From Sodiomyces alkalinus F11 (taxonomy: Eukaryota > Ascomycota > Sordariomycetes > Glomerellales > Plectosphaerellaceae): a DNA stretch of 64,000 nucleotides. The translations under genes and the position numbers were made by a program. Shown one piece after another: positions 22,612 through 32,470 of the stretch; position 1 is the first letter of the stretch; each line of letters starts with the position of its first letter. The stretch covers positions 1,066,481 to 1,130,480 of the forward strand of contig NW_021167083.1 of NCBI RefSeq assembly GCF_003711515.1, in the 5' to 3' direction. Under the pieces are notes generated by a model, which saw nothing but the letters and a program-made list of their open reading frames with translations, made no database searches and was not told the origin of the DNA.

Positions 22612-24901
22612 ATGCGCTTCAACATGGTCACGGGCGCCGCCGCCCTGACGGCCGTCGCCACGCCCGCCATGGCCAAGGAGATGGCCAAAGACACAATCCA
22701 AGCCACCGAGGTCTACGACAACGGCAAGTTGCACGATTGGAACATGGGGCGCAAACTTGAAATGACGAGCGCCCAAGCCGCGGCCGGTATGTTGAACTCG
22801 AGCGTCTGGCCCAGGCTCGACTACACCAAGTGCGAGGACGGTGTCGCCCAGGCCGTCCCCGGCGACCCCCTTCACGGCTTCAAGTGCAAGAACATGGACT
22901 TGTACGACTTTATCAACCACGCCACGCTTGGCTCGCCCAATGGGTATGGGTTGACGCCGGATTCCATTCCACGCACCGGCTCGTCGACTTGGGGCTGGGT
23001 AGACCCTGCTTCTGGCCGGTAAGTGGAAGCCGCTTCGCTAGTGTCGTAAGACGCGCAACATGGGTTGGCTAGAGATGTGACTGACTCTGTTCATGCGTTG
23101 TTCTTCAGCGAATTCATCGCCAACGGCATGGTGGATGGCACTGCCTTTATCGAGATTCTCCCCGAGGGGCGTATGTCCCTCCTGGGTTTCCTGTACGTTG
23201 TTGATCAGGGCCGATCCCGTGAACACCACTGCATATTGTGGGCGGCTTCTCGAGCTTGTCAAGCCGATGAGCGCTGATCAGCCGTCACCTTCCTCCTCTA
23301 GGCCGGTCCCTGTTCCAGTCGAGCGTAGTGCCCTGTGGAAGGAGGTCAGATCCTATAAGCACTACATGGTCATTGGCTCCGAAATGGCCAACCACGGCAT
23401 CCAGATCTTTGACATGACCAAGTTGCTTGATGTCGATCCCCAGGAGCCTGTCAAGTACGACCCGGCCACAGACGTGACCGCTCACTTCACAGATTTGCCT
23501 GGCCCAGGTCGCAGCCACAATGTCGTCGTCTATGAGGAAAAGGACCTACTACTTGTTGTTGGCTCCCAGCCTCGGAATGATGAGTGCCGGTCTGGTCCCA
23601 TCTTCGTCGATCTGTCCGACATCAGCAACCCGACCAGGGTCGGCTGCAACCCAAACGACGGCTACGTTCACGACGTGCGTTGGTCGTGCCTCCGAGTACC
23701 CCTCTGCTTTCCCTGACAGGTGACTGACTGATAAGAGTTGTAGGCTCAATGTCTTAAGTATAAGGGCCCTGATGAGAAGTACCTGGGCCGCGATATCTGC
23801 TACGCCTACAACGAAGATACCCTAACCATCTACGACATCACCGACCCCACCAACTCATCCATTATTTCTGTCACTTCGTACGAGGGCGCCTCCTACACTC
23901 ATCAAGTACGCCCATCCTGTTTCCCTTCCCATTCTGCTCTCTTTCAGTTTGTTCTCTAATGTCCATGGCTTCTCGCGACTCTTGTGTGTCCGTGTTCGAA
24001 TAGGTGCTGATTAGGTACTTCGACAGGGATGGGTTCTCGACCCAGAGTGGCAGGAGTTCTTGATTCTGGATGACGAGCTCGATGAGGTCAACTCTGTGGG
24101 CGCTGCTGCAGATGGTTACCCTGTGACCTTCATTTGGCAACTGGAATCCTTGGAGAACCCCAAGCAGGTTGGCCTTTACAAGGGTAAGTTGCGGCCGATA
24201 CGTCAAGTTACATACTGGCTGAGATCCCGCCTCGCAACACGTCTCGTCTGGAACTGCAACTGGACCTTCAGAATTCGTGACTGACGGTTGAATCAAGGCA
24301 GCGTGAGGAGTGTGGATCACAACCAATACATCAAGGACGGTCTTAGCTACCAGTCAAACTATCAGGCCGGTCTCCGCGTCTACGACATCAGCTCCATCCC
24401 GACTGACCCCTCTGGCGATGGTGTTTGCGAGGTAAGCTCAACAAACTCCATGGGTGGAGAAGGACGCCAACAAGCACGTTGTATCTGACACGTTATGTAT
24501 TGCAGGTCGCCTACTTTGATATCCACCCCGAGGACGATAACGAGCCCGGCGGTGGCATCCCTACCTATGAGTTTGGCACCTGGGCATCATATGCCATGTT
24601 TCCATCTGGCTTCATCTTCATCAACACCAAGGAGCGTGGTGCGTTTCTCGTCAAGATGACCCGCCGCGAGTCATGCCCAAAGACGCACCCATGCAATGCC
24701 GATAACTGCCTGCGCGCCATGCGCTCCACCAGCGTGCAGGGCCGCCTGGAGGAGTCGCAGGAATTCTGTGGCGCATTCCTTGATGGCTGGTCCGGCGATG
24801 TCGACGAGGTTCCCGCGTACGGCGTCAGGGCCTGCGGCGAGAATATCATCTCCCGCGTCAGCTCTGCCTGCTCGTGCCTGCCGACGCCTACCTCGACGTA
24901 G
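22612..24901 (+). CDS. Secreted LVIVD-repeat / choice-of-anchor-B-type protein (often annotated as regulatory P domain-containing), 570 aa
   Basis: Seven exons join in phase: 22612-23018, 23109-23192, 23302-23674, 23744-23905, 24027-24183, 24298-24431 and 24506-24901. Residues 1-21 form a signal peptide (MRFNMVTGAAALTAVATPAMA, cut after Ala). The body contains beta-propeller-like blades: GSEMANHGIQIFDMTKLLDV, DLPGPGRSHNVVVYEEKDLL, ICYAYNEDTLTIYDITDPTN, SYEGASYTHQGWVLD and VDHNQYIKDGLSYQSNYQAG. A Cys-rich C-terminal part (CPKTHPCNADNC, CSCLP) suggests disulphides and export. The fungal family is conserved but has no experimentally known activity that I can name. The many Cys and the signal peptide argue for an extracellular or cell-wall role. 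Exon junctions give the expected family sequence, so the model is good; function is open. Confidence 0.85.
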
Positions 24902-25883
24902 GTAGGAGCACATGGCTCAACAGGATTCAAACGTATCGTAGTTGACCACTGCACAGTTTGACTGGTCCGTTTTGCCCGTCGAGTGAGTTGTATGAATGAC
25001 TTGCGACTGTGCCCGAACGTGTACTTCCTGCGCGGGCTTCCAGACGGTCGGGGGGCAGATGTTACCACTTGGCGAGGCCCTGTAGTTGGAATTTGTGCGG
25101 TGTGGTCTCGTGCGTTGTTGCATGGCCCGGGGAGGAAGGAACGACTATGACGGCGCCTGTGGCAATAATTAAGCCAATAACTAACTACCTAACCAACTCA
25201 CCGCCGGGCAAGATGCGGGCGAGCTAAATGTACCAGCCCAGCTTCTATCCACGTATTCCACCTAACCTTGTGGCCGCCGAAACAGAGGCACGAGGCATAT
25301 TCTAGGCTGTGTGGCTGATGAGCTGGTCCGAGGTGGACGTGGGCGTGGACGTGGACATCGCCACCTAGACTGAAACCGAGAACCTCCGAGTCTGGTGCAA
25401 TGCCCGCCGCCTGGGGGCCCCAGAGCTCCCCGTCCCGAGTCCTCGACACCCAGTACAGTACTTGGTACAGTAAGTTAGGAGGTACCTTTCCCTCTGTCCG
25501 CCGATGATCCCGGCTGCAAGGCCGATGACGCTTCACCGTCGATCGCCGGCCATGCTTCTGGACGCAGTGCAAGCCGTTCTGCGGGCGGCGCGAATGAGTA
25601 TTTAGGTTCCACGGCGCCGCCACCAGCTCGTCGTGTTTGCTTCTCGAGCCGAACTGCCCGTCCTCTCTCCCGTCCTGCAAAACAAGCGTGGCGCCGCCGT
25701 GATCAGTTAGCCAAGCAGCGCTAGGGACACCTAGATGAAGACAGCCCCGGGCCGGAGCCAAACGGCGCGACCGACGTCTCAAAGACGGACGGCCTGCTAC
25801 CAGCAGACCCGCCCCGGTGCCATGCTGAACAAAGGCCGAGTGCCATCCCGATACTTGCTCGCAGCACCGGCGCATTCAGCTTG
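24902..25883. other. Convergent 3' intergenic region, no gene seen
   Basis: 3' flanks of the secreted protein gene (plus) and the orphan membrane protein gene (minus). A 225-codon frame on minus (25875-25198) is open but compositionally unlike a protein, with no recognisable domain; I treat it as chance. Confidence 0.45.
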
Positions 25884-27020
25884 TCAGCAGCCGCCGCAGG
25901 AGCCCCCTCCACCACCACCACCACCACCACCACCGCCGCCGCCGGTCGTGCTTAGCGACGAGCCCACCCCGGGAGGATTTATTATGAACCAGTAGTCGAC
26001 ATGTCGCGCCCGGTCGTTTTTGAAGCCCGTAGCTAGATGCAGGTCCACGCCGGCGCGCTCGTACTGCTTTGCCATGTCCTTGGCGAAGGCCTTGGCTTCG
26101 GCGATGGCAGCGCAAAGAGCGGCAGGTTCCGACGGGGGAGTTGATCGCCGCAGGCCCTCCGCGTGCGAAGCCCAGACATTGGCGCGGACGGCGCGATCAA
26201 CAAGGGTGGTGCCGTAGCGGTAGTTGGTGGAACGGCTGCCGACGACTGATTCGTAGTTGGGCCGATTGGGGCGGTCGACGACGGCGGCCGAAATCTGTCT
26301 CACGAGATGGTTCCATTGGTGTTTCCTGCGCTGAGGCGACTGAGCATCATCGAAGCTGCCGACGACGGTTCGGAGCAATGCATCGATGCCGTCGGCGGTT
26401 GGCCGGGACGGCGTGCCCACAAGAAGCAGGCCGGCGGCCGCAAGAGCGGCGTCGGCATTCTCCTGCTCCTGCCCCTGCTTTGATTTCGAGTTTGAAGCCT
26501 CCGAGGCAGTGGCTGCGGCGGCGGCGGCGGCGAGGATACGCTGCTGGCCTTCCTCGCCAAGGGTGCGCGGCTCGGAGGTGTACTCCAAGACGCTGTCGCC
26601 CACGGCGACAAGCGCCTCTCGCGCAGGCTCGCCAGCTTCCAATTTTGATGCATCGTCGGGACGTCGTGGGCGAATCTCAAACATGTGCTCGTGAGCAAAG
26701 ATGCGGCAGTGCTCGAGGACGCCGGCTGCGGTCGCGTGATGGGACATCCAGACGCCTCCGCGGAAGCCCTGCAGTTCGGACCTCTTGTGGCTCGCCAGAA
26801 CATGAGCCGTGCTCTTCTGCACTCTGTCGCCGAAATCACGCCCGAGTGCCGCCTCGAGCGTGTCGTGCGGGCCGGACTTTCTGATTTTGGCAGGTAGCCC
26901 GCTGTCCTCGAACCTCTTCATCCTGCGTCGGTAGCTACTGCAACTCCAGAAGCCGCAGCCGACGGCGACGAGTAATACACCGACTATGGGGCAAACGATG
27001 GCAATGACAACGACGGACAT
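25884..27020 (-). CDS. Uncharacterised single-pass membrane-anchored protein with poly-Gly C-terminus (378 aa)
   Basis: Single exon. The frame is open upstream of 27020, but the region before ATG 27020 is simple-sequence DNA, and this ATG directly starts a membrane segment (MSVVVIAIVCPIVGVLLVAV, residues ~1-26), followed by the basic stop-transfer SYRRRMKRF. The remainder is soluble: GFRGGVWMSHHATAAGVLEH, an Ala-rich run (about residues 155-170), a RPNYESVVGSRSTNYRYGTT block and a helical AEAKAFAKDMAKQYERAG block. The C-terminus ends in about 14 Gly plus Ser/Cys, encoded by a CCA/CCG triplet run (25905-25945). I do not recognise the family and propose no function. The poly-Gly tail may vary in length between strains. 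An N-in, anchored topology is inferred from charge distribution. Confidence 0.65.
   Translation of the reverse strand: MSVVVIAIVCPIVGVLLVAVGCGFWSCSSYRRRMKRFEDSGLPAKIRKSGPHDTLEAALGRDFGDRVQKSTAHVLASHKRSELQGFRGGVWMSHHATAAGVLEHCRIFAHEHMFEIRPRRPDDASKLEAGEPAREALVAVGDSVLEYTSEPRTLGEEGQQRILAAAAAAATASEASNSKSKQGQEQENADAALAAAGLLLVGTPSRPTADGIDALLRTVVGSFDDAQSPQRRKHQWNHLVRQISAAVVDRPNRPNYESVVGSRSTNYRYGTTLVDRAVRANVWASHAEGLRRSTPPSEPAALCAAIAEAKAFAKDMAKQYERAGVDLHLATGFKNDRARHVDYWFIINPPGVGSSLSTTGGGGGGGGGGGGGGSCGGC
25905..25945. repeat. Trinucleotide (CCA/CCG)n tract encoding poly-Gly on the minus strand
   Basis: Repeated CCA then CCG triplets form the 3' coding end of the orphan membrane protein gene and add about 14 glycines just before its stop codon at 25884-25886. 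Confidence 0.85.
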
Positions 27021-27057
27021 GATGACGGCGGAAGGGGACAGGCCGATAGGTTCGGAG

Positions 27058-27178
27058 AGGGGAGGAGAGGAGAGGAGAGGAGAGGAGAGGAGAGGAGAGG
27101 AGAGGAGAGGAGAGGCAACGAGAGGCAACGAGAGGAGAGGCAACAAGAGGCAACGAAAGAGAGAGAGGAGGGGATCGA
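27058..27178. repeat. (AGAGG)n purine tract with GAGGCAACGA interruptions
   Basis: Near-perfect AGAGG repeats from about 27058 to 27114, then alternating AGAGGAGAGG and CAACGAGAGG units to about 27178. It lies immediately upstream of the minus-strand gene starting at 27020, so it reads as a CT-rich leader or promoter tract for that gene. Confidence 0.85.
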
Positions 27179-27205
27179 TATATGTTGTCAGGCGAACCTG
27201 GAGTA

Positions 27206-27240
27206 TGCCATGCCATGCCACGCCATGCCACGCCATGCAG
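27206..27240. repeat. Short tandem repeat, unit CCATGCCACG
   Basis: Three to four imperfect copies of a 10-bp unit (ATGCCATGCCA/CGCCATGCCA) next to the AGAGG tract, in the same 5' region. Confidence 0.75.
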
Positions 27241-27388
27241 CAGCCGTCTCCATCATAAGCTGAGATTCTGCCTCGCGGCGCAGGCGCAGGCTTGGCCAGG
27301 CATACAAGAAGAGAGAAATTCGGGAGCGACCCTCCTCCAATCTTGAGTAATGAGTTGGTAGGTGGTGTCTGAGATGGCGGGTATAAAT

Positions 27389-27594
27389 AGGGACTTAATA
27401 GGGAGACCTCACGTTTCAATATCGAGACTTCACACGTGATAATTCAGTGGGGCCATGACGCCACCGCCAAGATACATATGTACACACAAAATAGGTGCGG
27501 TACATATGTATCTTGGCGGCGGGTTCATGGCCCCACGAAAATGTCACGTGTGAGGTCTGGATATTGAAACGTGAGGTCTCCCCATTAAGTCCCT
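27389..27594. mobile_element. 206-bp palindromic MITE-like element flanked by ATAAAT direct repeats
   Basis: The two halves are inverted copies over about 100 bp each. The outside reads AGGGACTTAATAGGGAGACC with one change between arms, then TCACGTTTCAATATC, CACACGTGA, GTGGGGCCATGA and CGCCAAGATACATATGTAC, with a spacer of about 16 bp in the middle. The hexamer ATAAAT stands directly outside both ends (27383-27388 and 27595-27600), consistent with a target-site duplication. There is no coding capacity. It lies ~370 bp upstream of the orphan membrane protein gene (minus). Confidence 0.85.
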
Positions 27595-27600
27595 ATAAAT

Positions 27601-28713
27601 AAGCGTGTCTTGTATTTTATGCACGGTTCGCTTTGGTGACTGATGACTGGGCCTGTTGCCGGGCCGGCCAGCCAATCAGAGTGCCCAGGGTGTGTACTGG
27701 CACTGGCAGTTTCAGTGACGAGGCCATGATCAAGTTTCATTGGTCCGGGTTCGCATGTTTCTGTGGAGGTAACGCATCCGTATGGAAGTACTTAGGTGTG
27801 GGGTATTACGCAAGTACCCGCCCCCAATTCTCGCGATCTTGCTACCTTACTGAACCTTTGTCCGTCCATTTGACCTCGAGGGCACATAGAAGTCTCAAAG
27901 GCAAAGCGCCATTCACCGAATAAAAACCCTGGGGCCTGTTAGTTCACAGCTTCGCGGTCCTAGTATTTCCCGCGCTGCATCTTATTAGGTACCTAAGGTA
28001 AGGTACCTTACCTATATTCTGCTCCTTCCCTCTCCTTCACCTTTCTTGCCTCTGTTTCTCCCTCCCCCCACCTTCACATCTACATCACCCAAGGTAAGGT
28101 ACCTACACTTCCCCGCCTTCTTCTCTTATCTTAAGGTATCCTTTACCTCTTTCTGTCTCCCGTACCTCCTACAATCGTGTCGTCCTCCCATACCAGATCT
28201 TTGAAGCCGTGCTCGAACTGACGGAGGTGGACAATGGTCGTTCCACTTGTCCTTAAAGGTGAGCAACTTCTCAGCAGATTAATCCTTATTTGTTCAAATG
28301 CTTCAAAGTTTTGCCGTTCCTCATTTTTCCATGGATTTCCCATGAGGCGTTTTCACAGCCAGGTCAGGCCAATGGTCGTGTACATGTTCGGAGGCGATGT
28401 ATAGGTACAAGTACCCCGCGAAAGTCTCCTGTCAAATGACCGTCAAATGACTGTTGCCTGGGTATTGCCCACGTCTTCCCCGGCGTCTCGAAACCGAAGG
28501 GACCCTCCTCGGTGGCGAAGGGGTTAATGATTCCAGTCCAACCCGTTCATCTCGTCTACGCAAGCTTCATTCATTGATTCGTAATTCTTTTTGTTTTCCT
28601 TATTTTCCTTATTTTCCTTATTTTCCTTATTTTCCTTATTTCTCCTCCAGATAAATTGCCACGCGCTCTGTTCCCTTATTATCCATCCTTAACGGCCTCC
28701 TGCATTCTCGAGC
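27601..28713. promoter_or_regulatory. Upstream region of the 404-aa orphan gene; pyrimidine-rich leader
   Basis: No gene seen in 27.6-28.7 kb. It contains GGTACC palindromes (27987-28015, 28091-28104), a long CT-rich block (28020-28080) and a 9-bp repeat (28594-28638). The latter ends in TTTCTCCTCCAG, which looks like a splice acceptor, so a 5'-UTR intron is possible. Confidence 0.45.
28594..28638. repeat. 9-bp tandem repeat TTTTCCTTA, five copies
   Basis: Five identical copies stand about 75 bp before the start codon at 28714 and make a pyrimidine tract leading into a CCAG dinucleotide acceptor-like site near 28650. Confidence 0.9.
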
Positions 28714-29928
28714 ATGCCTCCTGTTATTAACCATGCCGCCCTCGCATCCGCAGGCGCTGTTGCCGTCTCCGTCGCAGTAGCCGCTGCCATCGCCCTCTAC
28801 GAGTCTCCCGAATTCCGCCGTCTCTCAGAGGATGTCCGACGCCGTATCGCCATCGCCCTCCAGTCCCTGAGCGAGGGCATTGAGCACCCCGGGCGCCAGC
28901 CCAGGTTCAACCGCCCAGAGGACGCCGAGGGATTCTACGAGTCCAGTCGGGATGTCGGTGCCGAAGCAGGCGTCGATGCCGATGAAGAGTCGCGCCGTCG
29001 ACAGCGAGAAGAGCTGATGTATTGGAACGCTGTCCGCCTGGAGAAGCAGGACCCCGAAAAGAAAGAAGCCGAGGGGCTCTCTGCATCCCCTTCGGAACGT
29101 CCCACTCATACCCGAGGCTCTAGCTTCGACGATTTCCTGCGTCAAGATGAGAATGGGGAGAAGGGCGCCTTCGTCTTCAACACAGGCACCGACGCTCGCA
29201 GCAACGGAGACAACCTCCTGCGAAATCGAAATCGGCATGAAGGTCTTCGCAGTCTGAACCCGAACCCGGATGTCTACGCGAACCCTTTTGCCGACGAGAA
29301 CCAGATCGACCTCCACGAGCTTCCCACCGACACCAATCGGCATGATACCGCACCCCGCGACGACGAGGGAATGTCCGATATCTACAGTGCAACCACTCGC
29401 GGCCGCGAAGATACGCCCCAGGATACCGCCACCCTCGCCTCTCCCCATCAACCCCCCGATGTCATCGAAGTAGAGGACCGCAGCACAACCTGGTCCCAGT
29501 CCGAGCGCTCAGTCACCCTGGACGGCGAGCTCGGCCCGGACGAGTACATGACGGCGGGCCAGGACGACCGCGGCCAAGACGAGGCTTATTCCTCCATCCA
29601 AGCATGGGCCCAGGGCTCGGCCACCACCAGCTTCTACTCGCCCCTCCCCATGTCTCCTGCACCTCCCGAGTCCGAGCCCGAGAGGATTAGCGAGGGCATG
29701 GCGACGCCGACCGATTCGGTCTCGCTGGCTGGGACGGGCGAGGACATTGCCAACGACGCCGCCTCGTCGAGGGCGGGGGAGACGGGAAGGGACTACGACG
29801 TGCTGAGCGAGAGCGATACTGGCATGATGACGCCTTCCAGCTGGTCGGAGGTAGGAAGCGTCATTAGCGAGGCCGAAAGCGAGGCCGATTCACACCCTGC
29901 GCGCAATGCCCCCATGCCTGCTTCATGA
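28714..29928 (+). CDS. Uncharacterised fungal protein with N-terminal hydrophobic anchor (404 aa)
   Basis: Single exon from ATG 28714 to TGA. Residues ~8-30 form an Ala/Val-rich hydrophobic helix (SAGAVAVSVAVAAAIALYES), followed by an amphipathic basic helix (EFRRLSEDVRRRIAIALQSL). The rest is acidic, Ser/Thr/Asp-rich and apparently disordered, with a helical stretch DEESRRRQREELMYWNAVRL near residues 90-110 and short conserved-looking pieces (GSSFDDFLRQDENGEKGAFV, SLNPNPDVYANPFADENQID). The C-terminus is an acidic Ser-rich tail. I recognise no domain. A tail-in-cytosol organelle-membrane protein would fit the layout, but that is inference. The gene is convergent with the metallopeptidase candidate. 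Confidence 0.7.
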   Translation: MPPVINHAALASAGAVAVSVAVAAAIALYESPEFRRLSEDVRRRIAIALQSLSEGIEHPGRQPRFNRPEDAEGFYESSRDVGAEAGVDADEESRRRQREELMYWNAVRLEKQDPEKKEAEGLSASPSERPTHTRGSSFDDFLRQDENGEKGAFVFNTGTDARSNGDNLLRNRNRHEGLRSLNPNPDVYANPFADENQIDLHELPTDTNRHDTAPRDDEGMSDIYSATTRGREDTPQDTATLASPHQPPDVIEVEDRSTTWSQSERSVTLDGELGPDEYMTAGQDDRGQDEAYSSIQAWAQGSATTSFYSPLPMSPAPPESEPERISEGMATPTDSVSLAGTGEDIANDAASSRAGETGRDYDVLSESDTGMMTPSSWSEVGSVISEAESEADSHPARNAPMPAS

Positions 29929-30402
29929 CCTTCCACCCCTTTGATGTTTGTTGCGTTTAGTTTCGTCTAGTGCGTGTGACGCTTCGGCGTCATTTATATC
30001 CGCTTGCACACGGCGGGATGATTCGATGGGCGTAGGCGTTCGGTTGGGCTTAAGGGTCAGCACACGGGATGGATAATTTGATATTATTCATAGGGTTTAT
30101 TGTTACGGGATTTTTTTTTCCCTTCTTCTCTTCATATTTGCTTCAATATTGTGATCTATCTCCTTGGACATGGAAGTAAACAAATGGCTCTAAGCTCGCT
30201 GGAAACCAATTTTTTTAAAGAAAATTACAGCAATCAAACGCTTCATCGTCGCCCAGCTTCCGTACCGAGATACTCGAGGCTTCTATGATCCTCTATCGAC
30301 AGCCGAACTCGGCGGACCCAACACGCCCAATGTCTCACCCCCTTTCAAGCCTTGTGTCTCCCTACGCCGCCCTGCCCGATTCATTCCCTTCCCACAACTT
30401 GG
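29929..30402. other. Convergent 3' intergenic region, no gene seen
   Basis: 3' flanks of the 404-aa orphan gene and of the minus-strand peptidase-like gene. T-run at 30112-30120. No coding frame supported. Confidence 0.5.
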
Positions 30403-31284
30403 TCACGGGGCGTTCTCATTCTTCCGATCCGGCCCCACCGCGACGCGATACTCCTCCCACAAAGCCTCAACACTCTGCCCCAGCAGCTCCACCCAGAACC
30501 GCTCACCGTCGTAGCGATCAGTCCGAAGCTTCTCGTTGACCCGCCGCACCGTGTCCTCCCCAAAGCGGCTGGTTAGGTAGTCAAGGAAGTACGCGGTGTG
30601 CTGGTACCCCCTGTCCCAAGAGCCGGAGGTCTCCCGACGCCAATGGGGCGGGACGAGGCCGGCGCGGAGACGCACCCAATCGGCGACGCCCTCGATCAGG
30701 CCGGAGGGGGCGGTGGCGCGGCCGTTCCACTGGAAGCAGTGCACCATCTCGTGGGTGAGCACGCCGGCGATCTCGTCGTCGGCACGGCGGGCTTCGGGGA
30801 TGTTGTTGATGTAGTCGAGGGAGAAGTGGATCTCCTTGTGGTCGTTGTCCAGGTCGGAGCCGGTCGTGTAGGCCACCCCGCCCATGGGCCGGAGGATGAG
30901 GGTCACGGAGCGGGTCGGGGGTGGGTGGGTGGTGGGGTTGGAGGGTTTCACGTAGAGGAGGCGGAGGACGTTGGTGACGGCGGATTGGAGGACGTGGGAG
31001 GCGTTTACGGCGGAGAGGAACTTGCTTGCCCCGGGGTGGTTGAGGTCGCGGATTTCCAGGCGGAGTTTGGGTTGTGGGAACTGTTCCTCGGACTGGCTGG
31101 GCTTGTTTATGGAGTTTGCGGTGGGATTCCGGTGGTTCGGGCTCTTGTTCTTAGCAGTCGAGGGTGATTTTGGTCGCTCTGGGAGAACAGTCGGTGCAGG
31201 GTGCGGAGGAGAGGAGGCTGGGGACATGGCGGGATGAAAGACGGTTGTGGATGGGTTCGGCGATGTATGGACTGGGACGATCAT
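30403..31284 (-). CDS. Plant basic secretory protein (BSP)-family putative zinc metallopeptidase (293 aa)
   Basis: Single exon. The N-terminal ~70 residues are Pro/Ser/Thr/Lys-rich and probably disordered, with no clear signal peptide. The domain begins near KLRLEIRDLNHPGASKFLSA and contains VTLILRPMGGVAYTTG, IHFSLDYINNIP, the motif HEMVH at residues 177-181 (followed by CFQWNG), then GLIEGVADWVRLRAGL and a C-terminal YQHTAYFLDYLTSRFGEDTV. HExxH with a downstream Glu in GLIEGVADW is the expected gluzincin-like zinc site of the BSP family (peptidase of plants and bacteria). Fungal members occur; biological substrates are not established. The start could be ATG 31284 or the Met about 20 codons later (MSPASSPPHP); the domain is unaffected. 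Confidence 0.82.
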   Translation of the reverse strand: MIVPVHTSPNPSTTVFHPAMSPASSPPHPAPTVLPERPKSPSTAKNKSPNHRNPTANSINKPSQSEEQFPQPKLRLEIRDLNHPGASKFLSAVNASHVLQSAVTNVLRLLYVKPSNPTTHPPPTRSVTLILRPMGGVAYTTGSDLDNDHKEIHFSLDYINNIPEARRADDEIAGVLTHEMVHCFQWNGRATAPSGLIEGVADWVRLRAGLVPPHWRRETSGSWDRGYQHTAYFLDYLTSRFGEDTVRRVNEKLRTDRYDGERFWVELLGQSVEALWEEYRVAVGPDRKNENAP

Positions 31285-32470
31285 GCCGATACAGTAAGTG
31301 TTGAGGTGTTAGGATCGAAGTTCTGAGGCCGACAAGAGTCCCGTTACGACAAGACAAAAGATCACAATTTGTAAGTGCCTCACTCATAAGAGATCAAGAG
31401 GAAGAGTAACCTTGGAGTAGGAATTGCCGCATATATATGTATGTATAAGAAATACGACGCCACAAAAACCAAAAGAAAAGATCTTCGAGTGAACTTTTGA
31501 ATATATTTATTAGACTGAGGAGTGCCAGTAGATATCTATGTCGTTAGCGCTGTCGTCGATACTTTTGCGAGACGGCTTCGAATCGAACACGTGAACCCCC
31601 TTTTGGAGGTCAAAGCAGTCATCAGGTACGACGAGGGGCAAAGGTGGCTAGCGTTTTAGTACCCGTGCGACCCCGCACTACGGCAGTGGAGCCAACAAAA
31701 GGGCTGAAGCATTTTATATGACAAGAATGTGGAGAGCGCTTCGCTCCTTTTGGTCGTTGACTGTCTGACTGTATTAGACTGTGGAAAGACGGGTAATATT
31801 AGGTAATTACCTACTTCACGTGCGAAGTCATAGGAAGTACCTCTATGAAAGGGCGAGGTTTTATTAATAATACCTTACTTCACAGCTCTGATGTCACGGC
31901 ACGTGGATATGACGAATGATAAAAAGCCGATTCAACGCGACTCGAGCCAATCAAAATATCAGCTGAACTGTTTCGCGTTGGGAACCAATCATAGCAGAGT
32001 ACAAGATTCTGGGGTGCAACTGCGGCAACGACCCCTTTTGTTTTCTCTTTCTCTGGGTGTCCAGAGACGAAGGACATCGTTTGGACAACATACCTCATCT
32101 GTCAGCATTCGACTTGATTCTGCACTTGCACTTCCACTTCCACCCTGTGCATCAGATTTTATTGCAGCTGCGATTTCTACTTCGTATAGGGTCTGACCTC
32201 GCCTTTGCCTTACAATAGCGCAAGACAGCATCAGTGGGTCCGATAGCATTCCCGCGAACCCCCTCATCCACCTCACCCACGTCCTCGATGACAGTCGGAC
32301 CAGGTCCAGGTTCGATGCGCCCGCCCACCCACCTCCCCTTGCCCTCGTGGCGGAACAACTAACCATGGAATTCGTTTCAGTCAAAACCGATCCGCATCAC
32401 CTCGCATCACTACGCCAAGCCAAGCCAACCAAACCATCTTCCTGACATTAAACCAACATTGATCCGGGGC
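31285..32470. promoter_or_regulatory. Divergent intergenic region between the BSP-family gene and stu1
   Basis: 1.2 kb with no supported gene. It is AT-rich near 31428-31450 and contains the palindrome ACTTCACGTGCGAAGT near 31813-31828. It presumably holds both promoters. A TTCGAATCGAAC string near 31577 was considered as a tRNA box and rejected. Confidence 0.45.

Noticed and set aside
25198..25875. 225-codon open frame on minus between the secreted protein gene and the poly-Gly gene
   Set aside because: Odd composition (His/Arg/Gly-rich) with no domain, and it lies in the 3' flank of the adjoining gene on the same strand. Without transcript data I cannot support it.
30598..31167. 189-codon Gly/Val/Glu-rich open frame on plus opposite the BSP-family gene
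   Set aside because: Antisense shadow of a GC-rich coding exon; no recognisable protein sequence.
31560..31640. Possible tRNA on minus (TTCGATTCGAA string)
   Set aside because: The flanking bases do not form a 5-bp T stem, and no acceptor or anticodon arm could be folded around it.
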